From Chroogloeocystis siderophila 5.2 s.c.1 (GTDB lineage: Bacteria; Cyanobacteriota; Cyanobacteriia; Cyanobacteriales; Chroococcidiopsidaceae), in NCBI RefSeq assembly GCF_001904655.1, contig NZ_MRCC01000014.1, positions 62,001 to 126,000 on the forward strand: DNA of 64,000 bases, read 5' to 3'. Position numbers and translations under genes: made by a program. Each line of letters begins with the position of its first letter. Position 1 is the stretch's first letter. The notes under the pieces are model-generated. The model made no database searches, was not told where the DNA came from, and was given only the letters and a program-made list of their open reading frames with translations. Of the stretch, positions 27,727-37,339 are shown piece by piece.

Positions 27727-30132
27727 TTATCGCTGCTTATGCTCGTCTAAAATTTGCGCGGCTCTAGGTTTATATAACAAGTGGAATAAAGCATCGAGAT
27801 AGCATTGCAGCGCTTCTCGACTGCTGTGCGAAATATAATCCCAAAAACCATATATTCTAGCAAACAACAGTAATTGTTTCACATGAGTTTGCCAATTGCA
27901 GTGGCGATCAATGCGCTGAATCGCGCGATCAGAAATCGTTTGCCACAATTGGGGATTTGCATCGCATTGGTTGAGAAAATTTAAAATTTTCCAGGTGGTG
28001 TCATCAAAGTTGGTGGGGTTGATGTAAAAACCGTTATCGCCATCTTGAATAATTTCGGCAATACCGCCAAATTCAGTAGCAAAGACAGGTAAGCCTGATC
28101 GCATCGCTTCGAGAACACTGCGCCCAAATGCCTCAAAGCGCGCAAAGTTGATAAAAATACCACGCTTGTCTGCGATCACGCGATAAACTTCGCTCATCTC
28201 GTCACTCTGAAGTTGCATCCCAATCCAGCGAATTTGTCCTGCGAGTTGATATTGCGCAATCAGCGCATGAAGTTTTTCGATTTCTCGTGCTTCTTCAGGA
28301 GTACTTGCTTCGGTAACGTGCTGTTTATTTGTAATCAAAATCAAATTGCAGCGATTGCGCAGTGTTGGCGACTGCCCAAACCAGGCAATTAATCCTGTTT
28401 GGTTGTTCGTTTGACTAATCGAACCGACGGCGAGAATCGGGCATTTTTCCGCGTCGTCTAAGGTTCCAAAAATCGCAGCGTCTTGGCGATGAAACAGCAG
28501 ATCGCGCACGCGATCGCGTTGATGTCGTGATTCGGTTTGGAAGTAGGGATAGTAGCGCAACTCATTGATACCAGGTGGAACGACATTGAATCGAGGGCTA
28601 AATAAATTGATACCATCTACCACATGGTAAAGCTGCGGCATTGTAAAACATTTGTAAGATTCGTACTGACCGATCGCATCTGGAGTGCCCACGATTTCTT
28701 GATACGACGAAGCAATAACGAAATCTGCCGCGTTCATACTAATCAGATCTGCCGTAAATTGCGCTGAGAAATGGTAGTGTGGCTCAAATTCTTGCCAGTA
28801 GAGATCGCTAAACAAGTATCTCGATTTTTCTAACGAATGCGCAATATTGCATTGAATTGCATTGAATTGGCGCGCAAGGAGAAATGATACCAAGTTGCCA
28901 TCGCTATAATGACCAATGACGAGATGGGGATTTCCGCCGAAATGTCTGACAAGTTGCGGTGCAGCATCAAGGGCGAAAGATTCGAGATAAGGCCAAATTT
29001 CAAACTTCGAGATCCAGTTTTGCGTCACATTCGGGTTAAACTCCCGAAACGGGACGCGCAAAATCCAACCGTTTTCTGTACCTTCGAGTTTTTCAATGCG
29101 TTGATTGCAATAAGTTCCTTCGCAGTTGGGAATGAGCCGCGTCAAAATTGTAACCTGCGGTTGAATACCCAGCCATGCAAGTCCTGCTTGTTGAACATCT
29201 GCTTGCAGTTGTTGTTCTAGGTGTCGTGCTTGTTCTAGAACATAAATAACTTGCCCCATCGTTTCAGCGCGTCCCAGAACTTCTTCTTGCCCTACCCAAC
29301 CGTGAATGGATACCAGCACAACGCGCAAAAAGGCAGGAATCCGCGATACAAAGGCTTCGAGTAAAGCCGGCGATGGAGTCGTCAAGAGGCGTTCAAGCAA
29401 TTCAAGCGTTTCGTAAACTCGTCCGGCGGTATTGCCCCACCCTGGTTCAAAACCTAATTCCTGCAAAGCAGGGTGTAGCGTAGTATAAGGCGTATCTGAT
29501 GGATATTGACTTACTTTTTTCAAGGCTTGCGCCACTGACTCATGCAGTTGCATTCTTGATGAAATGCGATCGCCAATCAACAACGGAATACCATCAAATT
29601 CTTGGCGCTGTAAAACTCGAAACAGTGCTTGTACCCAATAGTCAGGATTTGCCGATAGTTGATCGCATAAATAATGATTGAGAAATGTTAACCCCTGACC
29701 AATGTTTCGCGGGTCATCAATGCTGGGCGTGTCGCGATGAAATGGTTGAAAGTTAATTTTCAGAATTTGCGAATGTTCGCTGTGGACAAAGCGATCGCGG
29801 ACATCAAGCAGCGCGCGTACCGAAACAGGTTTAAACTGTGATAAATCAGCACTCAACCACCAACTTTCTTGACTAGCAATGCGCGTGCGTAGCATCAACC
29901 AAATAGCGCCGTCTTCTAAGAGCATCTCATGAATCGCATGGATGAGTTCGCCAATGGCTGATGAGCGAAAGAAATAAACGGGTTTTTCTTGTTCCTGGCA
30001 ATAGTTGGCAAAGGCATGGAGAATTTCATTTCTCAGCAGATATACCCGATCAATCGCAGATAATTGCTCAATAAACTGCTGAAAATCCTTTTTCTCTTCA
30101 CTCTCTAAAACTGCCCGAATTAACGTTTCCAT
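27727..30132 (-). CDS. susA: Sucrose synthase
   Basis: 801 residues from ATG 30132, chosen over an upstream TTG because CAGGAG lies 8 bases before it and cyanobacterial homologues begin with a similar xxLxxAxLxSEEK segment. The enzyme reversibly cleaves sucrose with UDP or ADP to nucleotide-glucose and fructose. An N-terminal regulatory part (about 1-240) precedes a GT4 glycosyltransferase core with HWxGQ-region homologue VSIHGWVG, the Rossmann-like HFGGNPHLVIGHYSDGN and the E-x7-E motif FEAFGRSVLEAM near residue 680. It heads a two-gene unit with the GH65/PGM fusion. Confidence 0.95.
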   Translation of the reverse strand: METLIRAVLESEEKKDFQQFIEQLSAIDRVYLLRNEILHAFANYCQEQEKPVYFFRSSAIGELIHAIHEMLLEDGAIWLMLRTRIASQESWWLSADLSQFKPVSVRALLDVRDRFVHSEHSQILKINFQPFHRDTPSIDDPRNIGQGLTFLNHYLCDQLSANPDYWVQALFRVLQRQEFDGIPLLIGDRISSRMQLHESVAQALKKVSQYPSDTPYTTLHPALQELGFEPGWGNTAGRVYETLELLERLLTTPSPALLEAFVSRIPAFLRVVLVSIHGWVGQEEVLGRAETMGQVIYVLEQARHLEQQLQADVQQAGLAWLGIQPQVTILTRLIPNCEGTYCNQRIEKLEGTENGWILRVPFREFNPNVTQNWISKFEIWPYLESFALDAAPQLVRHFGGNPHLVIGHYSDGNLVSFLLARQFNAIQCNIAHSLEKSRYLFSDLYWQEFEPHYHFSAQFTADLISMNAADFVIASSYQEIVGTPDAIGQYESYKCFTMPQLYHVVDGINLFSPRFNVVPPGINELRYYPYFQTESRHQRDRVRDLLFHRQDAAIFGTLDDAEKCPILAVGSISQTNNQTGLIAWFGQSPTLRNRCNLILITNKQHVTEASTPEEAREIEKLHALIAQYQLAGQIRWIGMQLQSDEMSEVYRVIADKRGIFINFARFEAFGRSVLEAMRSGLPVFATEFGGIAEIIQDGDNGFYINPTNFDDTTWKILNFLNQCDANPQLWQTISDRAIQRIDRHCNWQTHVKQLLLFARIYGFWDYISHSSREALQCYLDALFHLLYKPRAAQILDEHKQR

Positions 30133-30714
30133 AATCGACTCCTGGCAATTGCCCATCGCTAGCGCAGAGTCAGGACATAAACTTATCTGCACAAAGCAGT
30201 TTGACTATGACATGAATTCTCAATTGAGAAGCATTATCTTCATCAACGTTGAGCGTCAACTTGAATTTTGCCTCTTTATATTTGAAAGCTACTGTCATAC
30301 CTCCCTTGATCAAATAGCGACGTGACTGGAAGTGACCTAATTATGCCTCCTTGAAAGCAGGATATACCACAAACTAAGGGTGTAGATTCGTGTGGTATTC
30401 TTAATTTCTTTCTATAAATAAGCTTAGTGAATAAATTCGCGGCTAAACAAATTTTGAAACTCTGACTTTCAAGTGTGCGTAGGTACACTTTGTCTAGGTA
30501 GCCCCGAAGGAAGTTGGAGGGCATCTAAGATTTACACCCAATCGATATTTTGCCCTGCCCAAAAATGAGCGATCGCCGACACTGAAACATAACCGTCCAA
30601 CTGCTATAACTCTCAAGCAGCGATGCGTGTTATCACTCATTTCCGATTTGCCATAGCACATCGAGCATAACTGCGATACGATCGCATATCTGAGGCATTC
30701 CGGTGACTAGGGTA
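30133..30714. other. Spacer upstream of susA with a dispersed repeat and hairpins
   Basis: 582 bases between divergent susA and a pseudogene. ATACCACA (30364-30371) and TGTGGTAT (30391-30398) make an 8-bp stem. The block 30430-30510 is a copy of the double-hairpin repeat described separately. HIP1-type GATCGC words occur near 30569. The 82-codon minus-strand ORF across the repeat is not credible as a gene. Confidence 0.5.
30430..30512. repeat. Double-hairpin repeat family, copy 1
   Basis: Contains AATAAATTCGCGGCTAAAC (30430-30448) and AAGTGTGCGTAGGTACACTT (30471-30490), then TAGGTAGCCCCGAAGG. The same words in the same order appear at 53165-53270, and the second half at 48948-49017. The middle hairpin seen in the 53 kb copy is missing here. 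Confidence 0.65.
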
Positions 30715-31623
30715 ATGACAACAACACTCACCCTAATAGCGACTTATGATGTTCGCTTAGTTACCCTTTCGGTAGTTATTGCGCTCTTTGGTTCTTAAAT
30801 TGCTTTAGATCTAGCAGGACAAATTGCCTCGGCGCAAGGATGGGCAAAAAAATTATGGCTTATTGGCGGTACAGTTTGTTTAGTTATGAGCATCTGGGCA
30901 ATGCACTTTATTGCGATGCTTGCTTACCAGTTACCAATGCCAGCAGTGTATGACTTGACGATTGTCTTTGTCTCGATGGCGATCGCAATTACGGGTGCGG
31001 GTACTGGATTATTTATTATTACCAATAAATAAGCAACCTCTGCAATGGTTCTCTTTACCAGCAGGCGCATTGTTTGTGGGGTTAGGAATTGTTGGTTTGC
31101 ACTTGACTGCGATGGCGTCGATGCGCGTTGCTGCTGTTCCAGTGTACAGTCCACAACTGATGATGCTTGCTGCTACTACGGCTGTCGCGTGTTCGGGTAG
31201 TGCTTTATGGTTAGAATTTCACCCTTGGACGATACAGGCGATCGCTTCTAGTATCCGTAAAATCGGCAGTACATTTCTCCTCCTCGCAACGGCAATTTTA
31301 GGAATGCACTACATTGCGATGATTGCTGTTAACTTCCAGCCCAATACGCAAATAACAGCACAAACTTTTTATGATCGCGCTTCCGATTTATTACGCGATG
31401 CTGATATTGCTATGTATCGCGCAAAAACGCATGGTAATTAAAGCGCGCTACGAGATTTTTAACACTGAGATGCATGTGCAAGCAATGGCACGCTTGCAAT
31501 TAGAAAATGATTTGCGCCGCGCCATAGAACGAACGTCAAGAGTTTCAACTTTACTATCAACCGATTGTATCGCTCAACAGCGGTAGAATAGCTAGCTTTG
31601 AAGCTTTACTCCCACATTGGTAG
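30715..31623 (+). pseudogene. Decayed MHYT-GGDEF-EAL signalling protein
   Basis: Fragments of one membrane-bound cyclic-di-GMP protein are readable in order. ATG 30715 leads through VRLVTLSVVIALFGS to an in-frame TAA, then IALDLAGQIASAQGW and IWAMHFIAMLAYQLPMP (first MHYT) to a TAA near 31030. After a frame change the reading continues with GIVGLHLTAMASMRVAAVP and ILGMHYIAMIAVNFQP (further MHYT units). It then jumps directly to the end of a GGDEF domain (DADIAMYRAKTHGN), showing a large internal deletion. Two more frame changes lead to an EAL start (FQLYYQPIVSLNSGRIASFEALL) that stops at TAG 31621. At least one nonsense codon, several frameshifts and two deletions make function very unlikely. 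Confidence 0.85.
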
Positions 31624-31630
31624 CAGCTTA

Positions 31631-32251
31631 TTAAAGCTTTGAAAACCGGCTAGCTGCAACAATTTGTTCTACAGTCAGGTTTATCTCTGGAAAAGTTGGC
31701 GAGATAATTCTATCTGCACCTTTAAAAGCTTGTGTTTGATACTTATTATCGATTAACTGGTGAATAAAAACAGTAGGTACTTTCGGCGAACCTAAGATTG
31801 TGCGAGAAGCGATCGCTAAATAATCAACAATCCAGTATTCAAAAATTCCTAACCGCTGATACTCATCATACTTATCAACATAATCATCTTCCCAATTTGT
31901 AGAAATAACTTCTACCGCAAGTTGACTCGGTTCCGTCACCGCACCGTAAGTCGATACATTACTGTTCCATAATGTACTAGAAACAACCCCAACATCAGGG
32001 TTTCTTCCTTGTTCCTTCCCAGATGCTGTAACAGTTCGGATTATGATATCTTTATCAAAAATGTAATCGAGTTTTAATCGCTCAATTTCTCGATCCATGC
32101 TTTTAACGAGGTATCATGCTACATTTTTGTGCGCCCTCGTCGGTTCCACCTGAACAATTTCTCCATCCACCAGTTCAAAGATACCTTTACCGTCTGGGTA
32201 CTGTTCAAGAAATTCGATGAAACTCAATTTTTTTACTGTGGTGATATTCAT
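31631..32251 (-). pseudogene. Uma2-family (DUF820) gene split by one in-frame TGA
   Basis: Reading from ATG 32251 gives a normal Uma2 N-terminus (MNITTVKKLSFIEFLEQYP, then IFELVDGEIVQVEPTRAHKNVA). TGA at 32114-32116 then interrupts the frame and YLVKSMDREIERL continues uninterrupted to the stop at 31631. The break is where an Arg codon (CGA) would fit in NVARYLVK, so a single C-to-T change explains it. The rest keeps the PD-(D/E)xK-like core (NPDVGVV, AVEVIST, DYVDKYDEYQRLGIFEYWIVD). Restarting at ATG 32098 would give 155 residues without the first strand. Uma2 proteins are predicted nucleases with unknown biological role. Confidence 0.8.
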
Positions 32252-32301
32252 ACGATTTGAGAATTGCGATTTTGATCGCGTATCAGGTAAAGATTTGGTA
32301 T

Positions 32302-32796
32302 TTAGTCACGACTAACTTTGCTACTCCAAAAATCCTGTAGCATCGAATCATCAACAACGTAGGCTGAATCACCATCGCGGATCGCACGTTTCCCCAACCG
32401 AGGAAAAATACCGATATCACAATCTTTTTTTTCACCACCCATGAGATAAACAAGATCTTCACTAAAAGGATTGCGGAGATGGTGTGGTTGTTGCGGTAAC
32501 CCAAAGCCCATAAAGTCACCTGCTGCGACTTCGTATTCACTATCACCAATTTCTGCAATAGCTTTCCCCGCGAGGATATAAATCCATTCTTCCTCGTGAT
32601 GATGCAAATGATAAATAAATGATTCCTTACCTGGTGGGACGCGCGCGATCGTCACTGCAATACGCTCAAGTCCAACTATACGACTGAGTGTCCGCATATA
32701 AAGTTCTGAATTTGGGTTGAGTGGGTGGTGAAATTCAATCTCATCCATCGAGTGAATCTCTGATGCTTTGAGTAAAGAAGGTGGTTGCTGCTCCAT
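32302..32796 (-). CDS. Cupin-domain protein
   Basis: 164 residues from ATG 32796, preferred over ATG 32811 and TTG 32823 because a GAAGAG stretch precedes it. A single cupin barrel shows motif 1 as HLHHHEEEWIYILAG (three His and a Glu for metal) and motif 2 as GDFMGFGLPQQPHHLRN. The C-terminal part (FPRLGKRAIRDGDSAYVVDDS) resembles proteins annotated as cupins of unknown substrate. No signal peptide. Divergent from the kinase gene, about 115 bases apart. Confidence 0.8.
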   Translation of the reverse strand: MEQQPPSLLKASEIHSMDEIEFHHPLNPNSELYMRTLSRIVGLERIAVTIARVPPGKESFIYHLHHHEEEWIYILAGKAIAEIGDSEYEVAAGDFMGFGLPQQPHHLRNPFSEDLVYLMGGEKKDCDIGIFPRLGKRAIRDGDSAYVVDDSMLQDFWSSKVSRD

Positions 32797-32912
32797 AATG
32801 ACTCTTCTCATAATTTGATTCAATGATTTAAGCTACTCACAATCTTGGCACAAATAAGCTGAGCGTAACTGTGACTACATTAGAGAAGGGGGTTTTGAGG
32901 AATTGTGATTTC

Positions 32913-34067
32913 ATGCTGCATTGCGGACAAATTTTACAAGGGCGCTATCAACTGCAAGAAAAACTCAAAGATTCGCTACTCAAGCAAACTTGGCTAGCAG
33001 TCGATCTGGCGACACAACCAACAACGTTTGTAGTGATTAAACTACTAACTTTTACTAATGCTACAGGGTGGGAGGAGTTAAAACTATTTGAACGTCAAGC
33101 CCAGGTACTCAAGCAGTTAAATTATCCACAAATTCCACTCTATCAAGACGAATTTTGGCTAGAAGCGCAGCCTGCTTATTATGTTCTCGTTCAAGAATAC
33201 ATTCCTGGTAGATCGCTTGAACAGTTACAACAATGTTGGAGTGAAGCACAAATTCACCAAATTGCGAAACAGGTATTAGATATCCTTGTATACCTCCACG
33301 ATTTACATCCGCCAGTCATCCATCGTGACATCAAACCGAGTAATTTAATTTGGGGTGATAACGATAAAGTTTATTTAGTTGATTTTGGTGGAGTTCAAGA
33401 TCAAACTGTATCGCCAGGCGCAACATTTACAGTAGTCGGAACTTATGGTTATACACCATTAGAACAATTTGGCGGTAAAGCTGTTGCAGCATCGGATTTG
33501 TATGCTTTGGGTGCAACTTTAATTCATTTACTCACTGGCATCCTACCCGCAGACTTGCCGCAACACAACTTACAATTGCAATTTGCAGAATTAGTCAATT
33601 GTAGTCCGAGTCTAGTGAGTTGGTTGCAGAAAATGACCGAACCCGCATTAGAAAAGCGATTTGGTTGTGCACGTCAAGCGCTAGCTGCTTTAGAATCTGG
33701 AATCGTGCTTGATGCAACTTTGGTAAATAACTCTGGTAAGGGTGGTTTATTTAATGCATCGATCGCCGTACCCGCAGAAATTCAAGGTTGGAACTGGGGC
33801 GCTTTTTTACTTGCACCATTTTGGTTAGTCGCGAATCGCGTGTGGATTGGGGTATTATCCTGGGTTCCCATCATGGGATTTTGGATGGCGATCGCGCTTG
33901 GTGTTAAAGGTAACGAGTGGGCGTGGAAAAGTCGCCGATGGGAAAGTATTGAACACTTCCAAAAGTCTCAAAAACGCTGGGCGATCGCTGGAATTACTGT
34001 GGGAATTGCCATTAATCTTATCGTTTGGCACTTGGGAGTATTGTTTTTACTTTCAACTCTTTTTTAA
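32913..34067 (+). CDS. Membrane-anchored serine/threonine protein kinase
   Basis: 384 residues from ATG 32913. A GTG at 32871 adds 14 residues; ATG is preferred since cyanobacterial kinases of this type begin MLxxGQxLxGRYQ. The kinase domain (about 10-270) has the Lys of VVIKLL, the catalytic loop HRDIKPSN, DFGG in place of DFG, and VGTYGYTPLEQFGGKA as activation segment. The glycine-rich loop is poor (EKLKDSLLKQTW). After about residue 290 comes a WNWGAFLLAPFW segment with two or three membrane helices and a terminal helix at about 360-380, so the kinase is held at the membrane facing the cytoplasm. Confidence 0.88.
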   Translation: MLHCGQILQGRYQLQEKLKDSLLKQTWLAVDLATQPTTFVVIKLLTFTNATGWEELKLFERQAQVLKQLNYPQIPLYQDEFWLEAQPAYYVLVQEYIPGRSLEQLQQCWSEAQIHQIAKQVLDILVYLHDLHPPVIHRDIKPSNLIWGDNDKVYLVDFGGVQDQTVSPGATFTVVGTYGYTPLEQFGGKAVAASDLYALGATLIHLLTGILPADLPQHNLQLQFAELVNCSPSLVSWLQKMTEPALEKRFGCARQALAALESGIVLDATLVNNSGKGGLFNASIAVPAEIQGWNWGAFLLAPFWLVANRVWIGVLSWVPIMGFWMAIALGVKGNEWAWKSRRWESIEHFQKSQKRWAIAGITVGIAINLIVWHLGVLFLLSTLF

Positions 34068-34095
34068 AAATGGTAATGGGTAATTACTGGTGTTT
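34068..34095. repeat. Half copy of the GGTAATGGGTAATT repeat
   Basis: AATGGTAATGGGTAATTACTGG follows the kinase stop directly, before convergent sfsA. It matches one arm of the repeat at 15660-15736. Confidence 0.45.
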
Positions 34096-34118
34096 GTTTG
34101 ATGATGGACGAGCCGAGT

Positions 34119-34826
34119 TTAAATTTTCAACTCAGCTAATCCTAAATACTCAATACCTGCGGGGGTAATTTTGAAGCGACATGGTAGTATTTTTAATCCC
34201 AATGCGATCGCTGCACGCAATAATTGACCATAAATTGGATCGGCACTATCTCCAGGTGCAAATGTGGTACAATCACCGCGATTGATAAAGTACAACATCA
34301 CCGCATCGCTTGCTGGTATTAATGCGGTAAGTTCGCGTAAATGTTTTTGTCCGCGTGTTGTTTCGGTATCAGGAAATAACGCGGTACGCCCGTCAACCCA
34401 AGTTGTGCTTTTGACTTCGATGTATGTTGTGCGATCGCCATCTAAAACAAAATCTACTCGACTTTTTTTATCTGTACCATAGGGAACTTCAAAACGAATG
34501 TTGTTGTAACTTCCCAAAGGCAACAAGTTTTCTTCTAACGCTAGCTTGACAATGCGATTCGGTAAACTTGTATTTACACCTACCCAAGTCGGTTCATTGT
34601 CATTCACCAGAATCATTTCCCAGGTGTACTTCAGCGATCGCTTTGGATTGTCACTATAAGTCACCTGTACAGCACTATCAGGTTGACAAATTCCTGTCAT
34701 AGGTCCAGTATTCGGACAATGTGCTGTCACAACTTCCCCAGACGCCAACTGCACATCTGCAAAAAACCGCTTATAGCGTTTGAGAAGAACACCAGGATAC
34801 AACGTTGGGTAGTGGTAAAGAATCAT
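34119..34826 (-). CDS. sfsA: SfsA-family DNA/RNA nuclease
   Basis: 235 residues from ATG 34826 (TTG 34829 is adjacent). SfsA was named from sugar fermentation stimulation in E. coli; later work associates the fold with nuclease activity. The N-terminal OB-like part has LYPGVLLKRYKRFFADV and AHCPNTGPMTG; the C-terminal PD-(D/E)xK-like core shows RVDFVLDG and YIEVKSTTWVDGR, with the expected Asp, Glu and Lys. Length is normal. It converges on the kinase and stands 61 bases downstream of a cupin gene on the same strand. Confidence 0.93.
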   Translation of the reverse strand: MILYHYPTLYPGVLLKRYKRFFADVQLASGEVVTAHCPNTGPMTGICQPDSAVQVTYSDNPKRSLKYTWEMILVNDNEPTWVGVNTSLPNRIVKLALEENLLPLGSYNNIRFEVPYGTDKKSRVDFVLDGDRTTYIEVKSTTWVDGRTALFPDTETTRGQKHLRELTALIPASDAVMLYFINRGDCTTFAPGDSADPIYGQLLRAAIALGLKILPCRFKITPAGIEYLGLAELKI

Positions 34827-34887
34827 CAATCAAGCAAAAGCAATGTTACTACTGTAACAGCGTTGGTTCAATCAATTTCCTGTATTC

Positions 34888-35346
34888 CTAGGCGATCGCC
34901 CGATTTGCTTGTGCATCCATTGCCAAAACGGCCATTGCCGCATCAATATTATACGGACATGGTGGTTTGTGTGGTTTATAGTCTTTTTCGCTCGTTGCGC
35001 GATGGCGTAATACCGCATTGACTAATACACATGGTTCTGGAGATAAATTAATTGCTCCATGCAACACTCCTGGGGGAATTTTTACTACTGTAGGTTTGCG
35101 ATCGCTCAAGGGTATATATTGATAACGGCGATTCACCAACACCACTAACACAAAACTTCCTTTGACTACCAATAGTTGGTCTGTTTGTGTTTTATGAACA
35201 AAAAGATCGTCAATTGTGTTTGGTGGAATCTGTACCAGCATTGTCTCGTGACTTGATTGAGGGGTATAAAACTCAGTCATACCCCCCTTTATTGCTGATA
35301 GCGGACGAATCTCTACACTCCTGACCGAACTCATACCAGCACCCAT
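34888..35346 (-). CDS. Cupin protein resembling dTDP-4-dehydrorhamnose 3,5-epimerase
   Basis: 152 residues from ATG 35346 (ATG 35334 is a shorter option, TTG 35355 a longer one). The sequence runs as an RmlC-like cupin: VQIPPNTIDDLFVHKTQTDQLLVVKGSFVLVVLV, then a second half with VVKIPPGVLHGAINLSPEPCVLVNAVL. The His of FVHKTQTDQ and of VLHG match RmlC-like sites. No sugar-nucleotide genes lie nearby, so epimerase activity on dTDP sugars is only a homology guess. The C-terminal tail (NIDAAMAVLAMDAQ) is unusual. Confidence 0.7.
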   Translation of the reverse strand: MGAGMSSVRSVEIRPLSAIKGGMTEFYTPQSSHETMLVQIPPNTIDDLFVHKTQTDQLLVVKGSFVLVVLVNRRYQYIPLSDRKPTVVKIPPGVLHGAINLSPEPCVLVNAVLRHRATSEKDYKPHKPPCPYNIDAAMAVLAMDAQANRAIA

Positions 35347-35481
35347 AGATTTCAAGACCTAGCTTCTAGTCTAAGCCACCTTTTTATAAAAAGTTGTTAC
35401 AAATGAACAAAAATACCCAAAATATGATATGGAAATAGTGTTAGCAAAAAGCTCATTGCTAATTGCTAACAGAAGAAATTA

Positions 35482-37068
35482 CTAATTGATCGACACAGTC
35501 AAACTTCTGGGATCGCCAAAATTACCGTTGAGAATGACACCGCGTTTATTTGCATAAAGGTGACGCAGAATTTTGTAAATTGTCTCAACTTGGTCAGTTG
35601 CTTGGGCTTTTTCTGCGAGTTCAGCGAGGGAAATCGAACGGCTTTCATCTTCGAGAATTTGTAAGACACGTTTTTGTAAACCTAAAACCGCAGCAGCAGC
35701 TTTTTTCCCAGCCTCAACGCCTGGTTGATGGTAAGCATTGACATTAATTAGAGAACCATACAAACCAACAGCGCGCTCGTAAAGTGCAATCAGGGCGCCT
35801 ACAGTGCGTGGATTAACTTGTGGAATTGTGGCGGTAATCGAATCGCGGTGGTTATCGTATAAGGCTTGGCGCGTTCCTTGCAGGAATCCTGATAGATAAT
35901 CACCGGATGTCGTTCCTGGTTCTAATTCAGGTGAAGATCCTTGGCGGTCTTCTAATACTTCTATAAAAGTGGCAAAGAAATTCGGCACACCTTCGCGTAA
36001 CTGTTGCACATAGGCGTGTTGATCGGTCGATCCTTTGTTGCCATATACCGCAATTCCTTGATTGACAACATTACCATCCAAGTCTTTTTCCTTACCGAGT
36101 GATTCCATCACCAGCTGTTGCAAGTAGCGGCTGAATAATAGTAAGCTGTCTTTGTAAGGTAGAAGCACCATGTCTTTTTCGCCGCGCCCGTTACCAGCGT
36201 AGTACCAACTCAATGCAAGTAAAGCCGCTGGATTGTTTTTAATATCGGGTACGCGCGTTGCATCATCCATTTCTTTGGCGCCAGCTAGCATCGCTTGGAT
36301 ATTAATTCCCTGTAAAGCCGCAGGTAGCAACCCGACAGCAGACATTTCTGAGGTACGTCCGCCTACCCAATCGAACATGGGAAAGGTTGCTAACCATCTT
36401 TCCGATTGCGCAAGTTGATCTAATTTGCTATCAGGAGTGGTAATGGCGATCGCATAGTGAGAAAAATCTAAATTCTGCCCTGCATAAGTTCTTTTGACTT
36501 CGAGCATTCCGTTGCGTGGTTCTGGGGTTTCACCTGATTTAGAAATCACAATGACTAACGTGCTTGCTAGGCGATTGCGCAGGCGTGTCAAAACGCGGTC
36601 AATTCCCGCTGGATCAGTGTTGTCAATAAAATGAATTCCCAGTGGGGGAAAATCTGGGGAGAGGGCTTCGGCGACAAATTGCGGTCCCAACGCCGAACCA
36701 CCAATCCCAATTGAGAGAATATCGGTAAAGCGCGGGGCTTGTGGCGGATGAATCGCACCACTATGAATTTTGCGGGTAAAAGTTTCGATTTGTTCAATCG
36801 TTTGCGTAATATCGTGTTTGATTTCTGGCGTTGGGGCAAGATCCGGATTGCGCAACCAGTAATGACCTACCATGCGATCTTCGTCAGGATTAGCGATCGC
36901 GCCTCCTTCTAAAGCTGCCATATCTTGAAACGCTTTTTCAAACTTCGGTTGCAATTGCGCGACAAACGCATCATCAAATCTCATGCGACTGACGTCTAAA
37001 TAGAATTCTAAACCTTCGTGGTAATAAAGCCAGTCTTGGTAACGTTGCCACAGTGTTGCAGCATCCAT
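35482..37068 (-). CDS. pgi: Glucose-6-phosphate isomerase
   Basis: 528 residues from ATG 37068 (TTG 37074 is two codons upstream). It interconverts glucose-6-phosphate and fructose-6-phosphate in the cytoplasm. Motifs are [18 protein letters not shown] for the sugar-phosphate site, [11 protein letters not shown], and the catalytic [16 protein letters not shown] region. The length and the [12 protein letters not shown] segment fit the cyanobacterial branch. It is monocistronic here and lies 5 kb from the GH65/PGM gene, which would feed glucose-6-phosphate into this step. Confidence 0.97.
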   Translation of the reverse strand: MDAATLWQRYQDWLYYHEGLEFYLDVSRMRFDDAFVAQLQPKFEKAFQDMAALEGGAIANPDEDRMVGHYWLRNPDLAPTPEIKHDITQTIEQIETFTRKIHSGAIHPPQAPRFTDILSIGIGGSALGPQFVAEALSPDFPPLGIHFIDNTDPAGIDRVLTRLRNRLASTLVIVISKSGETPEPRNGMLEVKRTYAGQNLDFSHYAIAITTPDSKLDQLAQSERWLATFPMFDWVGGRTSEMSAVGLLPAALQGINIQAMLAGAKEMDDATRVPDIKNNPAALLALSWYYAGNGRGEKDMVLLPYKDSLLLFSRYLQQLVMESLGKEKDLDGNVVNQGIAVYGNKGSTDQHAYVQQLREGVPNFFATFIEVLEDRQGSSPELEPGTTSGDYLSGFLQGTRQALYDNHRDSITATIPQVNPRTVGALIALYERAVGLYGSLINVNAYHQPGVEAGKKAAAAVLGLQKRVLQILEDESRSISLAELAEKAQATDQVETIYKILRHLYANKRGVILNGNFGDPRSLTVSIN

Positions 37069-37189
37069 AGTCAATCTCTACTTACTCGTATCATCACACC
37101 AGTTTAATTTAAGTGTTCCACGATAAACGTTCAGCCCTCTACAGTGGGATTGTTCTGTGCGATCAGCGATGTGCTGTAGAATTCTTTTT

Positions 37190-37297
37190 TAAAGAGGTCA
37201 GAGGTCGGATATCAGGGGTCAGGGGGAAGAACTTGAACCGTAGCGGGAGGAATGCTGCTGAAGGCTTATTAAGCATCAATCTGATTTCTGATCCCTG
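37190..37297. repeat. AGAGGTCAGAGGTCGG / CTGATCCCTGACTC repeat
   Basis: AAGAGGTCAGAGGTCGGATATC, then GGGGTCAGGGGGAAG, and about 50 bases on GATTTCTGATCCCTGACTC. The parts are inverted versions of one word family, also seen at the end of the tusA-like gene. It occupies the spacer between pgi and natD. Confidence 0.55.
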
Positions 37298-37339
37298 ACT
37301 CATTTTAACATCAATACGCTGCAACGAACACTAACGTCT

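Noticed and set aside
30276-30524. 82-codon ORF on the minus strand
   Set aside because: It is coded by the dispersed double-hairpin repeat and has no homology-like features.
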